A DNA stretch of 64,000 nt from Delphinapterus leucas (GCF_002288925.2 NW_022098026.1:25344921-25408920); one strand, 5' to 3'; shown: positions 10,756 through 23,439, counted from the first letter of the stretch. The notes: generated from the sequence alone by a model not told the origin. Numbers and translations: made by a program.

Positions 10756-11599
10756 GATAGAAATGAGTGAAGGGGAGGCAAGTATTGACAATGGGATGCA
10801 GTAGTTGGATGTACTGTGAGATGACAGCCTTCTTTAAGTGGGCAATTGCTTCTTGGCTGCCACTGAAGCTTGCTCTGTGGAAAAGCAGCTACCCAATATT
10901 ACCAGGTCTGCTTTTTCAACAGAAGTTGAAAATCCAGTTTTTTATAAAATGAAAACTCTCAAAAAAAAAAAAAAAAGTACATTGTCCTAGAGCAAGCAGT
11001 AGAGAAACCAATCCTGGCAGGCATCTCTCATACTTTTCTCTGTGTATTAACCTCCTTTCTAGTGGGGAGAAAAGCTAGTCTACTCCTTAGTAAAAGTTGT
11101 TGGTGAATCTGGTATAACATACTGTCCCTGTGGGCTCAGTTAAATGTACTTTTTATTAAAGATGTTCCTTATAACAGCTAAGGTTTCACTAGGCACTTGC
11201 TTTTTGTGTCTAGCACTCTGTAGCCATTCTCTGATGTTTGAACATCTGCCTGATGCCTAGAGTGAAACCCCCAATCATACTGAGTGGCTAATAAATTCGT
11301 ACAGTTCTTCTAGTGCGATGATGCAACACACTGACCTCACTGTGCCAACAAGCCCTGCAATTTTAGAACTAAAGATATTGAATGCTTCCTTTTAAAAAAA
11401 AAAAAGAAAAAAGATTCATTTCTTATTATTAAGTCTGCTTTTTAGAGACTGGATATTATATTGATGGTGCCAGCTTAAATTAATTTCTTAAAATGGGAGC
11501 TTAGAAAATGCTATCACTGGCTTATCATTTCAAGTTTAAGCAAAACAACCACTAAATGGTGTAACGAGGAGGGAAGTAGGATGTTTAAATTATCTAATG
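10756..11599. other. unassigned sequence with an A run
   Basis: Contains a poly(A) run near 10,961-10,976 and a second A-rich run near 11,395-11,411, which may be tails of very decayed insertions. No gene evident. Confidence 0.45.
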
Positions 11600-12890
11600 A
11601 ATTGAATTTGGTGAATAACTACTGAATGTCTATTATATGTCAGGATCTGTGCTAGGTCCCAGGACACAAAATGAACAAGACATTGCCCTGCACTCATGTG
11701 CCAGTGGGGGAAACAGATCCATAAATAATAAAAGATTGAGACCTACGCTATAATAGAAGGATTACAAAATGCTCTGGGAACTTAGATAAAAGGATGATTA
11801 ACAATGACTTCATGTGAGCAGACCTGGGAGAAGTCTAGGTCAAGGAATGCTATATAGGATGCTATACAGTTACTACTCAGCTCTAACTTTAAGGATGGCT
11901 GGAGTTTCAGAATTCAGGTGTAAGAAGAGGTGCATTCTGGGTAATATAAGCTATTATCTATCAGAAATTTACTATAAATAAGGTACTATACTGAGCACTT
12001 ATACTCCATTCTTCATAACAACCCAATGAGTTAACTTGTTTTAAATGCCCATTTTTCAGATTAAGAAACAGAGGTCCAGAAGGTTTAGTAATTTAGCCAG
12101 GGCTTTATAGCTAGTCATTAGCAAAACTTGTATTTTATTCCAGGTCTGTGTGACTTCAAAGCTTGGGCTATTAAACACTATACTCTATCACCAGGTAGGG
12201 TAAGAAGCATGTATATAAAAGATTTTGGTTTAAGGATTAGAGATTAGTCCATTATGGGTAGATGGTAACTTGCATTGATGTGTGTTGCAATGGGGGTACA
12301 GGTAGGGAGCAGCTATGAATATTTCGATATAAGACTTGTAAACTGGGTCCAGATTTTAAGACTGCAGAGTTGGAGCTTTACTCCATAGGCAGCAAGGACT
12401 CTTGGGATGATTGTAAAAATCAGAGTAACATGATCAAGAATGAGCTCATTAGATAAATCCAGGATTTCTGAAGCAGCTTTGGAGAAACCAAATGCTAGAA
12501 AACCTGCTAAAAGGTTACTGAAATAATGCAGACAAAAGAAGATGATGGTCTAAACTCAGAGACTGGCAGTGAGGACAAAAAAGAAGATAAGGATGTATAA
12601 AGATGTTGTGGAGGGAAAAATCGACATGATTTCAGAATGGATTTATGGGAGAGATAAAGGAGAGGTATCACTGGTGATGCTAGGAATTCTGGCTTGAATA
12701 ACTGAGTAGGTGTTGATGTGAAATGTGGAACATGAGGGAAAGGTCTATGGATGTTCAACTTGCTAAGTCCAACAAATAACTGGTAATATGGAAACTTTTC
12801 TTGAAAACATAGATTTAGGAGCCACAAAAAAGGGGAGATCATCTACACCAGGCAAAGTGTGGGAATGAGAGGAAATAGACCTAAGACACA
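11600..12890 (-). mobile_element. L2 LINE fragment, antisense, interrupted by MIR
   Basis: Long antisense L2: 'gtctattatatgtcaggatc', 'aggaatgctatataggatgc', 'taggcagcaaggactcttgg' and 'aagtccaacaaataactgg', with a MIR replacing the sequence at about 11,955-12,195. The 111-codon minus-strand open frame at 12.5-12.8 kb lies in it and carries stop-bounded, unsupported sequence. Confidence 0.65.
11955..12195 (-). mobile_element. MIR SINE inside L2
   Basis: Reverse MIR: 'tactatactgagcacttata', 'ataacaacccaatgagttaac', 'aagaaacagaggtccagaag' and 'atactctatcacc'. The antisense L2 continues on both sides. Confidence 0.75.
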
Positions 12891-14633
12891 ATAGCAACAC
12901 CAACAATAGTTTCACAAGGATATTAACAATAAGGTTTAGCCAGATATTAACCACAATTCTTTTCAGAGCCTCTGTAATTTGTTTTAGTTAATTGTTTAAA
13001 ATTAACCAAGGTACAGTAACTTTTCTTTTTTTTACAGCTATTCCATCTATAAGTATTTAATGGCTAGAGGTCTGAGCATTCACTAATACTAGGGTATCAA
13101 TGAGCTAGACATATTCCAGTTGGGGACCCATAGTGATAGTTGAGATAATTTACTTTAATCTACATAGGTGTGTATATCCTATATTGCTTTAACAAAAAGA
13201 AACACAGCTTACTTAAAAAAAAAAAAAAAGTATCATAAACAGATAAGTATATCAGTACAAAGAGAAAGGCCCAACATAAACATTTAAATGTTTTTTAAGA
13301 AGGAATAGTCACTGTGATTACTAATGTTCCAACTGTAGTAGATTAAATGAAAGTACAATGCTTTGAAAGAATTCCTTTTCAAAGCACCTTATATTTTTAT
13401 CTAGTGACGAAAGCATCAGAACGAAGCATTCTACTGAAGACAATCTGCATTCGTGTTGTCTTTACAGCAGAAATAATTTGTCAGTCAAGGTCAACAGAAT
13501 CCAACAGGGAGGCTCTTGCCCTCCCTCCTTACCCTGGTACGTGCAGAGATTAGAAGAGTCTAACCATTTAGCTTTGGAATTACTACATACTTCACCTCTG
13601 AGCTATTCAGAAAGGCTTTGCTCATGAAAAGTTCTCATGTTTATAAAACATTAAACAAAATCTTGTTCTGTGTGATGTGCTGTACTACATTTCTCTTTGT
13701 TTGAATAATTGAAAAAGCTTTACAAACAAGACCTAATAAATCTCTTTAAGACAGTCGTTTGTGGGAACTCTTCCCCAGTCAATGGAGACTGGGGACAGGT
13801 AAGGGGAGAAGAGAGGCTAAGAGGAGAAAAGGAGGGCGGACAGGCACCCTCTGTCACCTAAAGTCACCAAAGAAGTTCACGGCTGCACACATTTCTCCTC
13901 TGATTGTCCTTGTCTCTATAAACAGCCAGCGCTCTACCCCTCCCAGGTGGTAGCTGCTGTTTCTAGAGTTTGCCATCTGTTAACACAGGTGAGTAACACG
14001 GAACAAAACACTAAACGTGCAGAGGGTAGGAGATAAAAGAAGGAAGATAAGAAAAATGAACAATTACTAGTGCTTCTTGTGTTTAGGAAACTATGCTAGA
14101 TGCTGTCATATTTACAGTAGGCACTTAATAAATACTTAGTTTCTTCCCTTTCACATAAATTATGCTATCTGATTAAAGGAAACTAGTATTCGTAGAGGAA
14201 AAAAAGAGAAACCCTGTGATTTAAAACTGCTGGTCATGAAATAAGCTAATTAATGTATCAGCACGGAGGCATGAAGGAAAGGGCTGGCGAAGTGCTGGGT
14301 CAAGGTCAGCTTGTATGCTCTGTGTAGTGATTATACCAGGTAGGACTCATTCCATTCACATATAACATTACTATCAAAAATGAAGAACTCAAGGGACAAG
14401 GGACAGAATTAGCCACTGGCACAAAGAATACAAATTAACCATAGATCTCTCTTCTCTAGCTGAGAACTCTTCATAAATGAAGTCATTGCCTGAGTTTTTG
14501 CCTTTGGTAGCAGAGCGGAGACTGTGATGGGGCATTAGGGAGGCTTGTTTTTACTCCCTCAACCCACAGAGTTAAACTTGGTCCTGACATTTTTGTGGAA
14601 GTCTAGAGAAGACCTTTGAAAAGCTATAGCTTT
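12891..14633. other. unassigned sequence
   Basis: About 1.7 kb with a poly(A)-like run near 13,215. Around 14,085-14,155 there is a weak MIR-like tract ('gtaggcacttaataaatac'). No coding signal. Confidence 0.45.
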
Positions 14634-14838
14634 GGGCTTCCCTGGTGGCGCAGTGGTTGAGTCCGCCTGCCGATGCAGGGAACACAGGTTCGTGCCCCGG
14701 TCCGGGAAGATCCCACATGCCGCGGAGCGGCTGGGCCCGTGAGCCATGGCCGCTGAGCCTGCGCGTCTGGAGCCTGTGTTCCGCAACGGGAGAGGCTACA
14801 ACAGTGAGAGGCCCCCGCACCCCAAAAAAAAAAAAAAA
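14634..14838 (+). mobile_element. CHR-type SINE (about 210-bp class)
   Basis: Forward SINE with GGCTTCCCTGGTGGCGCAG head, B-box-like GGTTCGTGCCC, 'ccgcaacgggagaggctac' and a poly(A) tail. A perfect 15-bp duplication (AAAAGCTATAGCTTT) flanks it at 14,619-14,633 and 14,839-14,853, so it is recent. Confidence 0.96.
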
Positions 14839-14884
14839 AAAAGCTATAGCTTTCACAAGACAAGAGAGCTACTGAAAGCAAGTC

Positions 14885-15125
14885 AGGCATAGTATCAAAG
14901 GGGCTCTGGAGTCAGATGGGCCTGAGCGTGAATCCAGTTTCTGCCACTTAACTTGAGCCTAGTTATATAATCTCTGGATCCTGGTTTCCTTTTCTGTGAA
15001 ATGGGCGATAACAATAATATCTGTAATATCTGCCACTCAGGGCGATTATCATAATAAAATGAGATGAGGCAATGTGGGCATTTGGCACAGTGCCAGGCAG
15101 GCGGTAAAAAATCAATACATATTAC
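14885..15125 (+). mobile_element. MIR SINE, nearly full length
   Basis: Sense MIR: 'ctctggagtcagatgggcct', 'tctgccacttaacttgagcc', 'tttctgtgaaatgggcgat' and 'ggcacagtgccaggcaggcg'. Confidence 0.85.
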
Positions 15126-16529
15126 TTTATGTTGGTAGCATTTTTTTTTTTTAATCCTGGGATGATAATGCACTTACTTGTGAGGCTTAATATCAATCTA
15201 CACCATTTTTAGAGCATTCTGAAGATTTTTGATAAAGACATATGATGGAAAATTTGATGTATTTATGTATATCAATCAATACAAAATTTTATACATACAC
15301 ATCAATCCACAAGATCAGCTTCTTCTTTTTTCTTTTCTGGAATGTATCAAGTATTAATGATGATTAACTTGTTTTTCGTCTCAAAATACAAGCCATAAAT
15401 TTTTTAAACTAATGCATAAGCTATTTAACTTTTTAAAATAACATATGTTATTTAACTTTTAAAGGACAAATTTATCTAGTAAAAGGCTGTTCGTCATCAA
15501 CTTATCTTAGATAAGATAGATGCAGTAATGAACAGTTTAGTAAAGATTCAGAAAATAATATGGGTCCCTAAAGCTGGATTCCTCCAATTAAAGTGTGAAG
15601 ACAATAATGAGAACACGGAAGTACTGAGGTAATCAAAATGGACACTTTTTCCTAATTTTACAACTTTACCTAAACAGTTATAGCAATGTATATGGCATTG
15701 TAACAAATAATGTAAATAATTTCGGTTGGTAACAGAAGGATTTAATGATTAATTGCTAAAATACAAATGACAGCTAATTTTAGGAAAGGTAAAAGTAACT
15801 TCTTTGAAGGTATATGTATATAATATTAAATAGAGCAAAGAAAAATATATTTTAAAAACTTAGACAACCTGCAGTTTATACCATATATCAAAATAAACTT
15901 CAGGTTGCTTAATAAGTCAACTATGACTTTCAAATCATAGAAAAAGCTGAAAATGGACTATCAGCTCTTCAAAGCAATAACTTTCTAAAGTTTGAAAAAA
16001 TAGAAACTGTATTTCACAAAGAAAAAGTTCAACAGAATCAAATATAACGGCTTTAGAGTTTTATACAATGAAAATCCCAGTAGAACACACAGAAAGATAC
16101 TATATATGTATGCAAAAATTAAACAAACAAACAAAAAGGGAAACAAAGGTCCCAAGAGTGCAATTTATGAAGCTATGTGTAGTTCAGGGGCATCATTAAG
16201 GCCTTTCACATACTGACTAATTCTCTTACTACTTATTGGAAAGCATTCACTGTTCACTCTATTACTCTTAGAAACCTCTGTATCTCCTCATACCATTGTG
16301 CTGTCTCTCATTTTTGGTGATAGAGGACTCAAGGGTTGGGGAGAGAGGTAACAGATTTTCATGGTTACAGGGTGTGTCTTACTCTTTGATCTGATTTCCA
16401 TCCCTAGGCAAATTATTCCCAGAAAATAATTGAGAGGAAGAATAAAAGTGCATGCCTAAAGATGTTCATATCAGCATTATCTAATAATGGAAAACAAAAG
16501 AAAATAAAGGAAGGAAGGTACGGGGGGAA
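15126..16529. other. unassigned, AT-rich
   Basis: About 1.4 kb of AT-rich sequence without a named repeat or any coding signal. Confidence 0.45.
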
Positions 16530-16859
16530 ATTTATTTATTTATTTAATTTATTTATTTTTGGCTGTGTTGGGTCTTCATTGTTGCACAAGGGCTTTCTCT
16601 AGTTGCGGTGAGTGGGGGCTTCTCTTCGTTGTGGTGCGTGGGCTTCTCATCACAGTGGCTTCTCTTGTCGTGGAGCACAGGCTCTAGGCACGCAGGCTTC
16701 AGTAGTTGTGGCATGCAGGCTCTAGAGCGCAGGCTCAGTAGTTGTGGCGCACGGGCTTAGTTGCTCCGCGGCATGTGGGATCTTCCCAGACCAGGGATCG
16801 AACCCGTGTCCCCTGCATTGGCAGGCTGATTCTTAACCAGTATGCCACCAGGGAAGTCC
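16530..16859 (-). mobile_element. CHR-type SINE (long class)
   Basis: Reverse long-class SINE: T-rich tail at the left, body with 'cttctctagttgcggtgagt'-like repeats read antisense, and the head ending GCCACCAGGGAAGTCC at the right. The target duplication is not clear. Confidence 0.92.
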
Positions 16860-16984
16860 ACAGGTGGATAGTTTTTTAAAAAGACAAGGAGAGAGGGAAG
16901 GAATCAATAGAGGAGAAAAGAAGAAAAAAGGAAATGACCTGAACGTCCAAAAAATATGAGATGGTATATCAATTACATTATTAT

Positions 16985-17316
16985 TCTAATTAATTAATTT
17001 ATTTATTTTTGGCTGCAGTGGTTCTTCGTTGCTGCGCACTGGCTTTCTCTAGTTGCAGCAAATGGGGGCTACTCTTTGTTGCAGTGCGCTGGCTTCTCAT
17101 CACGGTGGCTTCTCTTGTTGCAGAGCACAGGCTTCAGTAGTTGTGGCACGTGGGTTCAGCAGTTGTGGCTCACGGGCTCTAGAGCACAGGCTCAGCAGTT
17201 GTGGCGCATGGTCTTAGCTGCTCCACAGCATGTGGGATCTTCCTGGACCAGGGCTCGAACCTGTGTCCCCTGCATTGGCAGACAGATTCTTAACCACTGT
17301 GCCACCAGGGAAGCCC
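16985..17316 (-). mobile_element. CHR-type SINE (long class)
   Basis: A second reverse long-class SINE about 125 bp after the first. The flanks share a TAATTAAT-like target sequence, consistent with insertion into AT-rich DNA. Confidence 0.9.
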
Positions 17317-17330
17317 GATTAATTATTATT

Positions 17331-17537
17331 ATTTTTTTTTTTGCGGTACGCGGGCCTCTCACTGCTGTGGCCCCTCCCGTTGCGGGGCACAGGCTCCGGA
17401 CGTCCCCAGGCTCAGCGGCCATGGCTCACGGGCCCAGCCGCTCCGCGGCATGTGGGATCTTCCCGGACCCGGGCACGAACCTGTGTCCCCCGCATCAGCA
17501 GGCGGACTCTCAACCATTGCGCCACCAGGGAAGCCCC
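17331..17537 (-). mobile_element. CHR-type SINE (about 210-bp class)
   Basis: Third reverse SINE in one kilobase, beginning at its T-tail with TTTGCGGTACGCGGGCC. An 11-bp or longer duplication (TAATTATTATT, from 17,320 and from 17,538) shows that it entered the AT-rich flank just left by the preceding SINE. Confidence 0.94.
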
Positions 17538-17611
17538 TAATTATTATTTTTTAAGGATAGTTCTGTGGACGATGCAGTCACATGGGGAAATGCTTATGTG
17601 ATCTCTGGTCT

Positions 17612-19045
17612 AGAGCATTGATTCAACACATACTTGCGTGCCTACTCTTCAGGTATTGTTTTAGGCTTCAGGGATATGGAAATGAACAGATAGAGTGCTG
17701 GTGGTAGAGAAAACGCAAACACATCCTTAAACAAAATATCAGAGACAAGTGTTATACATATCATTAAGATGGAGTGAGGTGACAGGAGTGTCTGTTGGCT
17801 TCTCTAGATTGGATGATCTGAGAGGGCCTCTCTGAAAAGAAGACATTAAGCTGGGATTTGAATGATAAGAAGAAGGCAACTTCTTAAAGTAAGAGAGAAT
17901 TGCATTCCAAGAAGAGCGTGTCTGAGGTAAAGGAAGGGAAGCACATGAGGAAGACAGTAGTTAGAATAGTTTGACGTTAGAGAGGTGTGTAAGGTCAATT
18001 TTCAGGACCGTGTAAACTGTGATAAGGAGGCTGTACTTATTAAGTGATTTCGCAATGAGATTTGTGATCTGATTTATGTTTAAAAGGATTGCTCTGTTTT
18101 CTGTAAGGAGAATTTACTGTAAGAGGGGAGAGAAGCAGGCAATCCCCCTAGTGAGTTGTTGAGGTGTTTCCAGCTGTGGAAGATGGCGGCTTTGACTAGG
18201 ACAGTGGAAAGAGAGGTGAAAAAGTTAGACCAGCTTAGGGGATGTTCTGAGGTAAAAGTAACAGGATTGTGCATAGATTGGATTTGGGGTATCAGGGAAA
18301 GAAAGAAATCAAGGGCAGCTCCACAGATTGGCTTTCAAGATTTAGAGGATATCAAGGTCATTTACCAAGATGAAGACTGGTGAAGGAACAGTTTGTGCTC
18401 AGGGTGACGTGCACATAAGTCAAGAGTTCTGCTTTGTCCCAGTTAAGTTTGAGAGACTAGTAAATATATTATCAGAGATGCTGAAGAGGTGATTGAATAT
18501 GTGTCTGGACTTCTGAGAAGGCAGGACTGCACATGGGTGTTGCCATCCCATGGATGAGAATGTGTGAGATTACCTGGGGAAAGTATAGCTCGAGAGCTGG
18601 AGAAGGTCTGGGACTGAGTCTTGCTGAACTCAAATACTTAGAGGCGGAAAGTAGAAATGGGACCAGCCAGAAGAATGGAGAAGGGGGAGCCAGTGAAAGA
18701 GAAGAAAATGTCAGTGAGTGTGTAGTAATAGAATCCATGAAGGGAAAAAAAGCAAGAAGGGACTGGTCAACAGTCTTCTTTGAGGTCAAGATAAGAAAAG
18801 GTCAAGATAAGGAAAGGACTAAATGACTGGAATTTCCCATCACAGCGGTTGTTGGGGACTTGAAAAATGCAGTCTCAGAGGAGTGATGGGAATGGAAGCC
18901 CATCTAGAGCAGGTCAAGGAGAAAGTGTTGGTGATAGGTGCGGACAGCACAAGAAACAGATTTTTCAACAGGTGTTGCTGTGAAGGGCAGACTATAAATG
19001 GGATAACGATTAAAGGGGATGTTGAGGTCAAAAGAGGAATTTTTT
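17612..19045 (-). mobile_element. L2 LINE, long antisense fragment
   Basis: About 1.4 kb of antisense L2 reaching into the reverse-transcriptase region: 'tgcctactcttcaggtattg', 'gattgcattccaagaagagc'-type blocks, 'tgagatttgtgatctgattt', 'ggtgttgccatcccatggat' and the antisense of the conserved RT region near 18,770-18,800. All open frames in it (18.1-19.0 kb) are remnants without intact coding. Confidence 0.82.
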
Positions 19046-19579
19046 AAGATTTGAGATACAAGAGCATACTACATGCTAATGTGAGAAATTCAATTTAGAG
19101 GAAGAAATGGATGATTCAGGAGAAAAGACCTTGAGAAGATGAGAGGGGATAGGATCCAGAACTCACAGGCTCCTCTCTGGCCTTGACAGGTACAGGGAGT
19201 CTCTTCTACTGAGAAAAGTATGAGGCCCACACACAAAAATATACACTCTAATTAGAACTACTACCTCGTATACATATTAGCCAGGCTGGAAGGAAAGAGG
19301 AGTGTTTGAAGAGTTATATGAGGACACTAAGGGGAATCTTCTTCCTCCTTGTGTCCTTTAATATCTGTTTGTATAATAAACAGAAATTTTTAAAGTAACA
19401 AATTCTCAAAAAAGCTCCTAAATCAAGGTGTTCTCACAAGTTACACAGCAAGAAAAGAGCTGACAAATATACAGTTGTTTTGACATATTAAAACACCTGG
19501 ACTATTATATTTTGACAATGTGATGATGATTTTGATGGTAAATACTATATACTACCCCTATATTAATTCTTCATAGAGT
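19046..19579. other. unassigned sequence
   Basis: No named repeat; possibly continued L2 decay at the left end. Confidence 0.45.
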
Positions 19580-19818
19580 TAATAAATGCCCATATAGTCT
19601 TACTATGTGCCATACTATTATAAGAATTTAATAAATATCAACACATTTGATATTCAAAACAATCTCAATTATGTACGTCGCATCATTATTCCGATATGAG
19701 GAGTCTGAGGTACAGGGAGGTTATTAACTTGTCCAGTATCACACAGCTAAAAAGTCAGGGAGCTGAGATTCAAACCTCAGCATTCTGATGCCAGAATCCT
19801 TGCCCTGAACCTCTCTGT
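19580..19818 (-). mobile_element. MIR SINE
   Basis: Reverse MIR: 'cttactatgtgccatactat', 'gaggagtctgaggtacaggg', 'cagtatcacacagctaaaa' and 'gagattcaaacctcagcatt'. Confidence 0.82.
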
Positions 19819-19824
19819 TGTGCT

Positions 19825-20020
19825 TTGGATGTGTTATCTCATTGCATCTCAACAACAAACTTTTAAGAAAATTATATTATTATACACTTAACAGCTAAGA
19901 AAAGTGAGACTTTGAAAGGTTAAATAACTTTCTCAAGATTATGCTGTTTAAGTGGCTGGACCAGCATTCAAATCTGGATCTTTCTCTCTACAAGTGTATG
20001 TTCTCAGCACTTAACGCTAT
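19825..20020 (-). mobile_element. MIR SINE, second copy in tandem
   Basis: Another reverse MIR directly after the first: 'gtgttatctcattgcatctc', 'aaaagtgagactttgaaagg' and 'ccagcattcaaatctggatc'. Confidence 0.75.
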
Positions 20021-20339
20021 ATAAGTTTTAGAAACAGAAAAAGTAAAAAGTTTACATGTTTCATCACTCAAAAATGCTGAATAAAAAAAAATGCTGAATA
20101 AGTATGACGAGGGGTATAGAAAGGGAAGTTTTTGATTAAGGGAATAAAACAGATTAAATTAAATGAAGAAGATAATTAAATATTTAATGATATTATATGC
20201 ATTGGTTTATAAGATAGTAATAGTTGCTGAGCTCAAGAATTTTACAATCTTGACACATTTTATTCCATATAAAAGCCATTTTAAAAATATGGGATAAAAA
20301 TATATATGTCTAAATTATATATAGAGAAATACATATAGG
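20021..20339. other. unassigned, AT-rich
   Basis: Holds a short direct repeat of AAAAATGCTGAATAA (about 20,070-20,101). Otherwise nothing recognised. Confidence 0.45.
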
Positions 20340-21310
20340 AATTTATATTTCTAAAAATAATTCATGCTCATTGGAAAACAGGCTTTACAGACAAGCAAAA
20401 GAAGAAAAAAGGGAAAGCGAGGAGGGTGAGAGGGAAAGAGGAATAAAACCATATCTGGAAAGGATCTGAGAGTTTGTTGCATATAATTCCAGACATTGTA
20501 CACACACACACGCATGCACACACATACAAACACATTTTTATATAAATGGGACCATACTATGTGTGTTTTTCAGTCACCTCCTTTTCTAACTAAAACCATA
20601 TTGGGAGCACTGTCTATATCAATAAGTAGGTATAAATCATTATTTTTATGATTGCATTATATTCCATTGTTGGATTGTACTCTAATTCACGTAATCTTCT
20701 ATTGGATGATTAGGTTGTGTATTAGTTTACTAGGGGTACCACAACAAAACACCAGAGGCTGGGTGGCTTAAATAACACAACTTTATTTTCTCATAGTTCT
20801 GAAGGCTGGCAGCCCAAGATCAAGGCGCCAGCAAAGTTGGTTTCTGATGAGGCCTTTCTTCTGGCTTGCAGATAGATAACTGCCTTCCCCTCGTGTCCTT
20901 ACATGGCCTTTTCTCTGTGTCTGCACATTCCTGGAGTAACCTTCTTCTTCTTACAAGGACACCAGTCATACTGGATTAAGCTCCTTCCCTTATGACTTCA
21001 TTTAATCTTAATTACCTCTTTAAAGGCCCTATCTCCAAATACAGTCATATTGGGGCTTGGGGCTTCAATGTATAAATTTTGGTGGAGAACACAATCCAGG
21101 CTATAACAGGTTGTTTCCAATTTTTTGGTAGTATAAATCATACTGATGATAAATGATAAAGTGATTTTTATCCAATCATCTCCCTAGGATATAATCCTAA
21201 CAGCATAATTGCTAGGTCAAAGAGTATGTCATTTTAAGGCTTTTGGTATGAATTGCCAAGTTGTTTTCTGGAAACGTGTTTTCCTTTGAACTTCTACCAG
21301 TAGACTATGA
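20340..21310 (-). mobile_element. old L1 (L1M-type), antisense, split by an LTR
   Basis: Antisense L1M-like sequence on both sides of an LTR: left part 'aataattcatgctcattgg', 'tataaatgggaccatactat' and 'cattatattccattgttgg'; right part 'ttccaattttttggtagtat' and 'attgctaggtcaaagagtat'. The two halves join cleanly when the LTR is left out. Subfamily not determined. Confidence 0.72.
20718..21108 (-). mobile_element. MLT1-type solo LTR, antisense
   Basis: Antisense MLT1: starts TGTATTAGTTTACTAGGGG, has 'ggctgggtggcttaaataac', 'catagttctgaaggctggca', 'cctatctccaaatacagtca' and ends CTATAACA. It begins TG and ends CA, with a 5-bp duplication GGTTG (20,713-20,717 and 21,109-21,113), the ERVL-class signature. 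Confidence 0.9.
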
Positions 21311-22271
21311 GAATGAAAACGCCACCATTTTAAAGAACAATATACACGTGTAATATTCTCCAACCCTCAACTAAATCTCAGCTCAGGCCATTGTCTCTTG
21401 ACTGTCTACAATATGCGGTGAGTGGCCCCAGATGACAACATTTTCAGTCCCACCTGAATTCTGGAGAGAACTTCATGAGGAAGGAAAAGAGTTAGAAGAG
21501 CCTGGATTGACTCATTCAGAGAGTTTCCTTTAGTATCTTTGTCGCCTGTTCTTAAATTCCTCCTCCTAGTTCTACACACCGCATTAAGAAGATAAAACCC
21601 AGGCACTTTCTGACAAAGAGAAACATGGTGGGACAGAAGAGTGGGCATATGCTGGTTAATTTGGGGGAGGCTATGAGACTGTCTTCTCCAGCTTTCTGTA
21701 AGTTAACACAGTTGAAAGGGAGGCTTTTCCTACTCAGGATTCTCTCTGTAAATATTCACTTCTGCTGTCGCCTGCAGAGGTCAGGTTACTACAGGCTTTT
21801 GCATATCCTAGAGGCACTACAGGGAATTAAGCTCAGAACACTGCTTCCACTTCATTGCCTTTTGTCTCAAGTGTGCTGCCTCCACTATTGGGAGAATAAT
21901 TTAGAGGGGGAGAGGAATCTCAGATTGAAATAAAGAGAAGGTAGCTTCTTTCATGCAGGGAAAAGAGAGAGCCAATCCATGTATTCATGTCTTTAAACTG
22001 TTCATGGAATAGAGGAGTACTTTAATGAATTAGGCACTTTGAGGTTTAATGTAGTTTTGGTGAGTGGAAAAAAAATCATGGGGAAGGTACCAAGAGAGGA
22101 AGAAAACTTGACATGAACAGGGAAGGCCATTTAAAAGCAAGAATTGATTATATTTAATGTTTCTATCATGACATTTTACCTCAATTATGTCAAACACAAA
22201 GCAAGAGTATACAAAAGTAGAAAATTAAATAAAATGGTAAATGAGCTACAATGTGAAAGTGATGTATTATC
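21311..22271. other. unassigned sequence
   Basis: No repeat or gene named. The 102-codon plus-strand frame at 21.6-21.9 kb starts at MVGQKSGHML but has no splice, promoter or codon-usage support visible. Confidence 0.4.
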
Positions 22272-22515
22272 AACCAGTCAGACAATATGGTGGAATGGAA
22301 AACATTTAGAGACCCAGAGTCAGACAGCTGGGACACTAACCAGCTGTGTGGCCTCAAGCAAGTATGCAACCTCTCTGAGTTTAGTCTTCTTCCACGACTT
22401 ATGAGGATATTAATACCAGTTTAACGAAGAATTAACAGGCTTAAATGAGATAAGCAAAACACCCAGCATAGTACATGGCATACTGGATGCACTCATAAAA
22501 CAGAGGCTTCCTTCC
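22272..22515 (+). mobile_element. MIR SINE, nearly full length
   Basis: Sense MIR: 'gacccagagtcagacagctg', 'ccagctgtgtggcctcaagc', 'aggcttaaatgagataagc' and 'gcatagtacatggcatactg'. Confidence 0.82.
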
Positions 22516-23439
22516 ACTTCTGGAAAATGGAGGACTGTAAATTCTTCAAGAGCCTTTCAATATAGACATGGAGACAAAATGAGAACGTTTGAAACAAGGA
22601 GAACAATTATGCACTAAACAGTGTGGCAGTGATCACAAGCATGATAGGAATTCAGACAAAGGGAGAACTGAGTGCACAGCACTACTCCGCCAGTGAAACA
22701 TTCGTCAAATTGTTGGGTCTTACATACTGGGTGTCTGGGATAAGTAACAGAAGCAAACTGTGGAAAGAGGGTGTTGAAAGGGGGTGGGTGAGGTAAGGGA
22801 TGCTGGAGCAGACACAAAAAAATGGTAGGGACACTGAATAAAATTAAGCAAAAGTGACAAATGAAACTCTTCAACTGACCTATAGTCTATGGAAAAAACA
22901 ATTCATGCTCATAATAGATACAACAAAATATAATTAGAATGACTAAGAAGGATTACAGTATGAGTATGTGCTGAATAAATACTAATAGATAACAATAATG
23001 ATTTATCATTTTGTAAATTAAGAAAAATATCCGTGGATAAAAACCAATTGGTCATATATTCCAAAAAAGAAATGACCCCAATATTAATTTGCAAAACTAT
23101 TAGTAGACAGAACATCAAGAAGGCTCACTTTTTTCTATTGACAATGATAATGTAATCACTCTGGTTTGCTTGACCTGATCTTATGGCTTTTTCTTTAATA
23201 TCATAACAGCTTAAAACTGGCAGGAGAGCATTGCTGGTCTTCATTTGGCTTGTCTAAATTCTAGGGCTTTCATTTCCTACATATACTTATGATTGATAAT
23301 TATTTTAATTCATATTTTTTAAAAAAACAAATAAGAGAACAATGAAACAATTTATCTTAATGGTAAAATAATATAAGGCCTGCTTTTCCTTCCCTAATAT
23401 CCATCAGAAACTTTCTAAAATATTCAGCTAGAGGCAACA
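22516..23439. other. unassigned sequence
   Basis: AT-rich. Nothing recognised with confidence. Confidence 0.45.

Noticed and set aside
14645..14710. tRNA-Glu-like head with A-box and B-box
   Set aside because: It is the tRNA-derived head of a SINE with a tail and target duplication, not a functional tRNA gene.
17076..17540. 154-codon frame
   Set aside because: It spans two neighbouring CHR SINEs; these G+C-rich elements often read through.
18080..19047. Several frames of 60-105 codons
   Set aside because: They lie within an antisense L2 copy.
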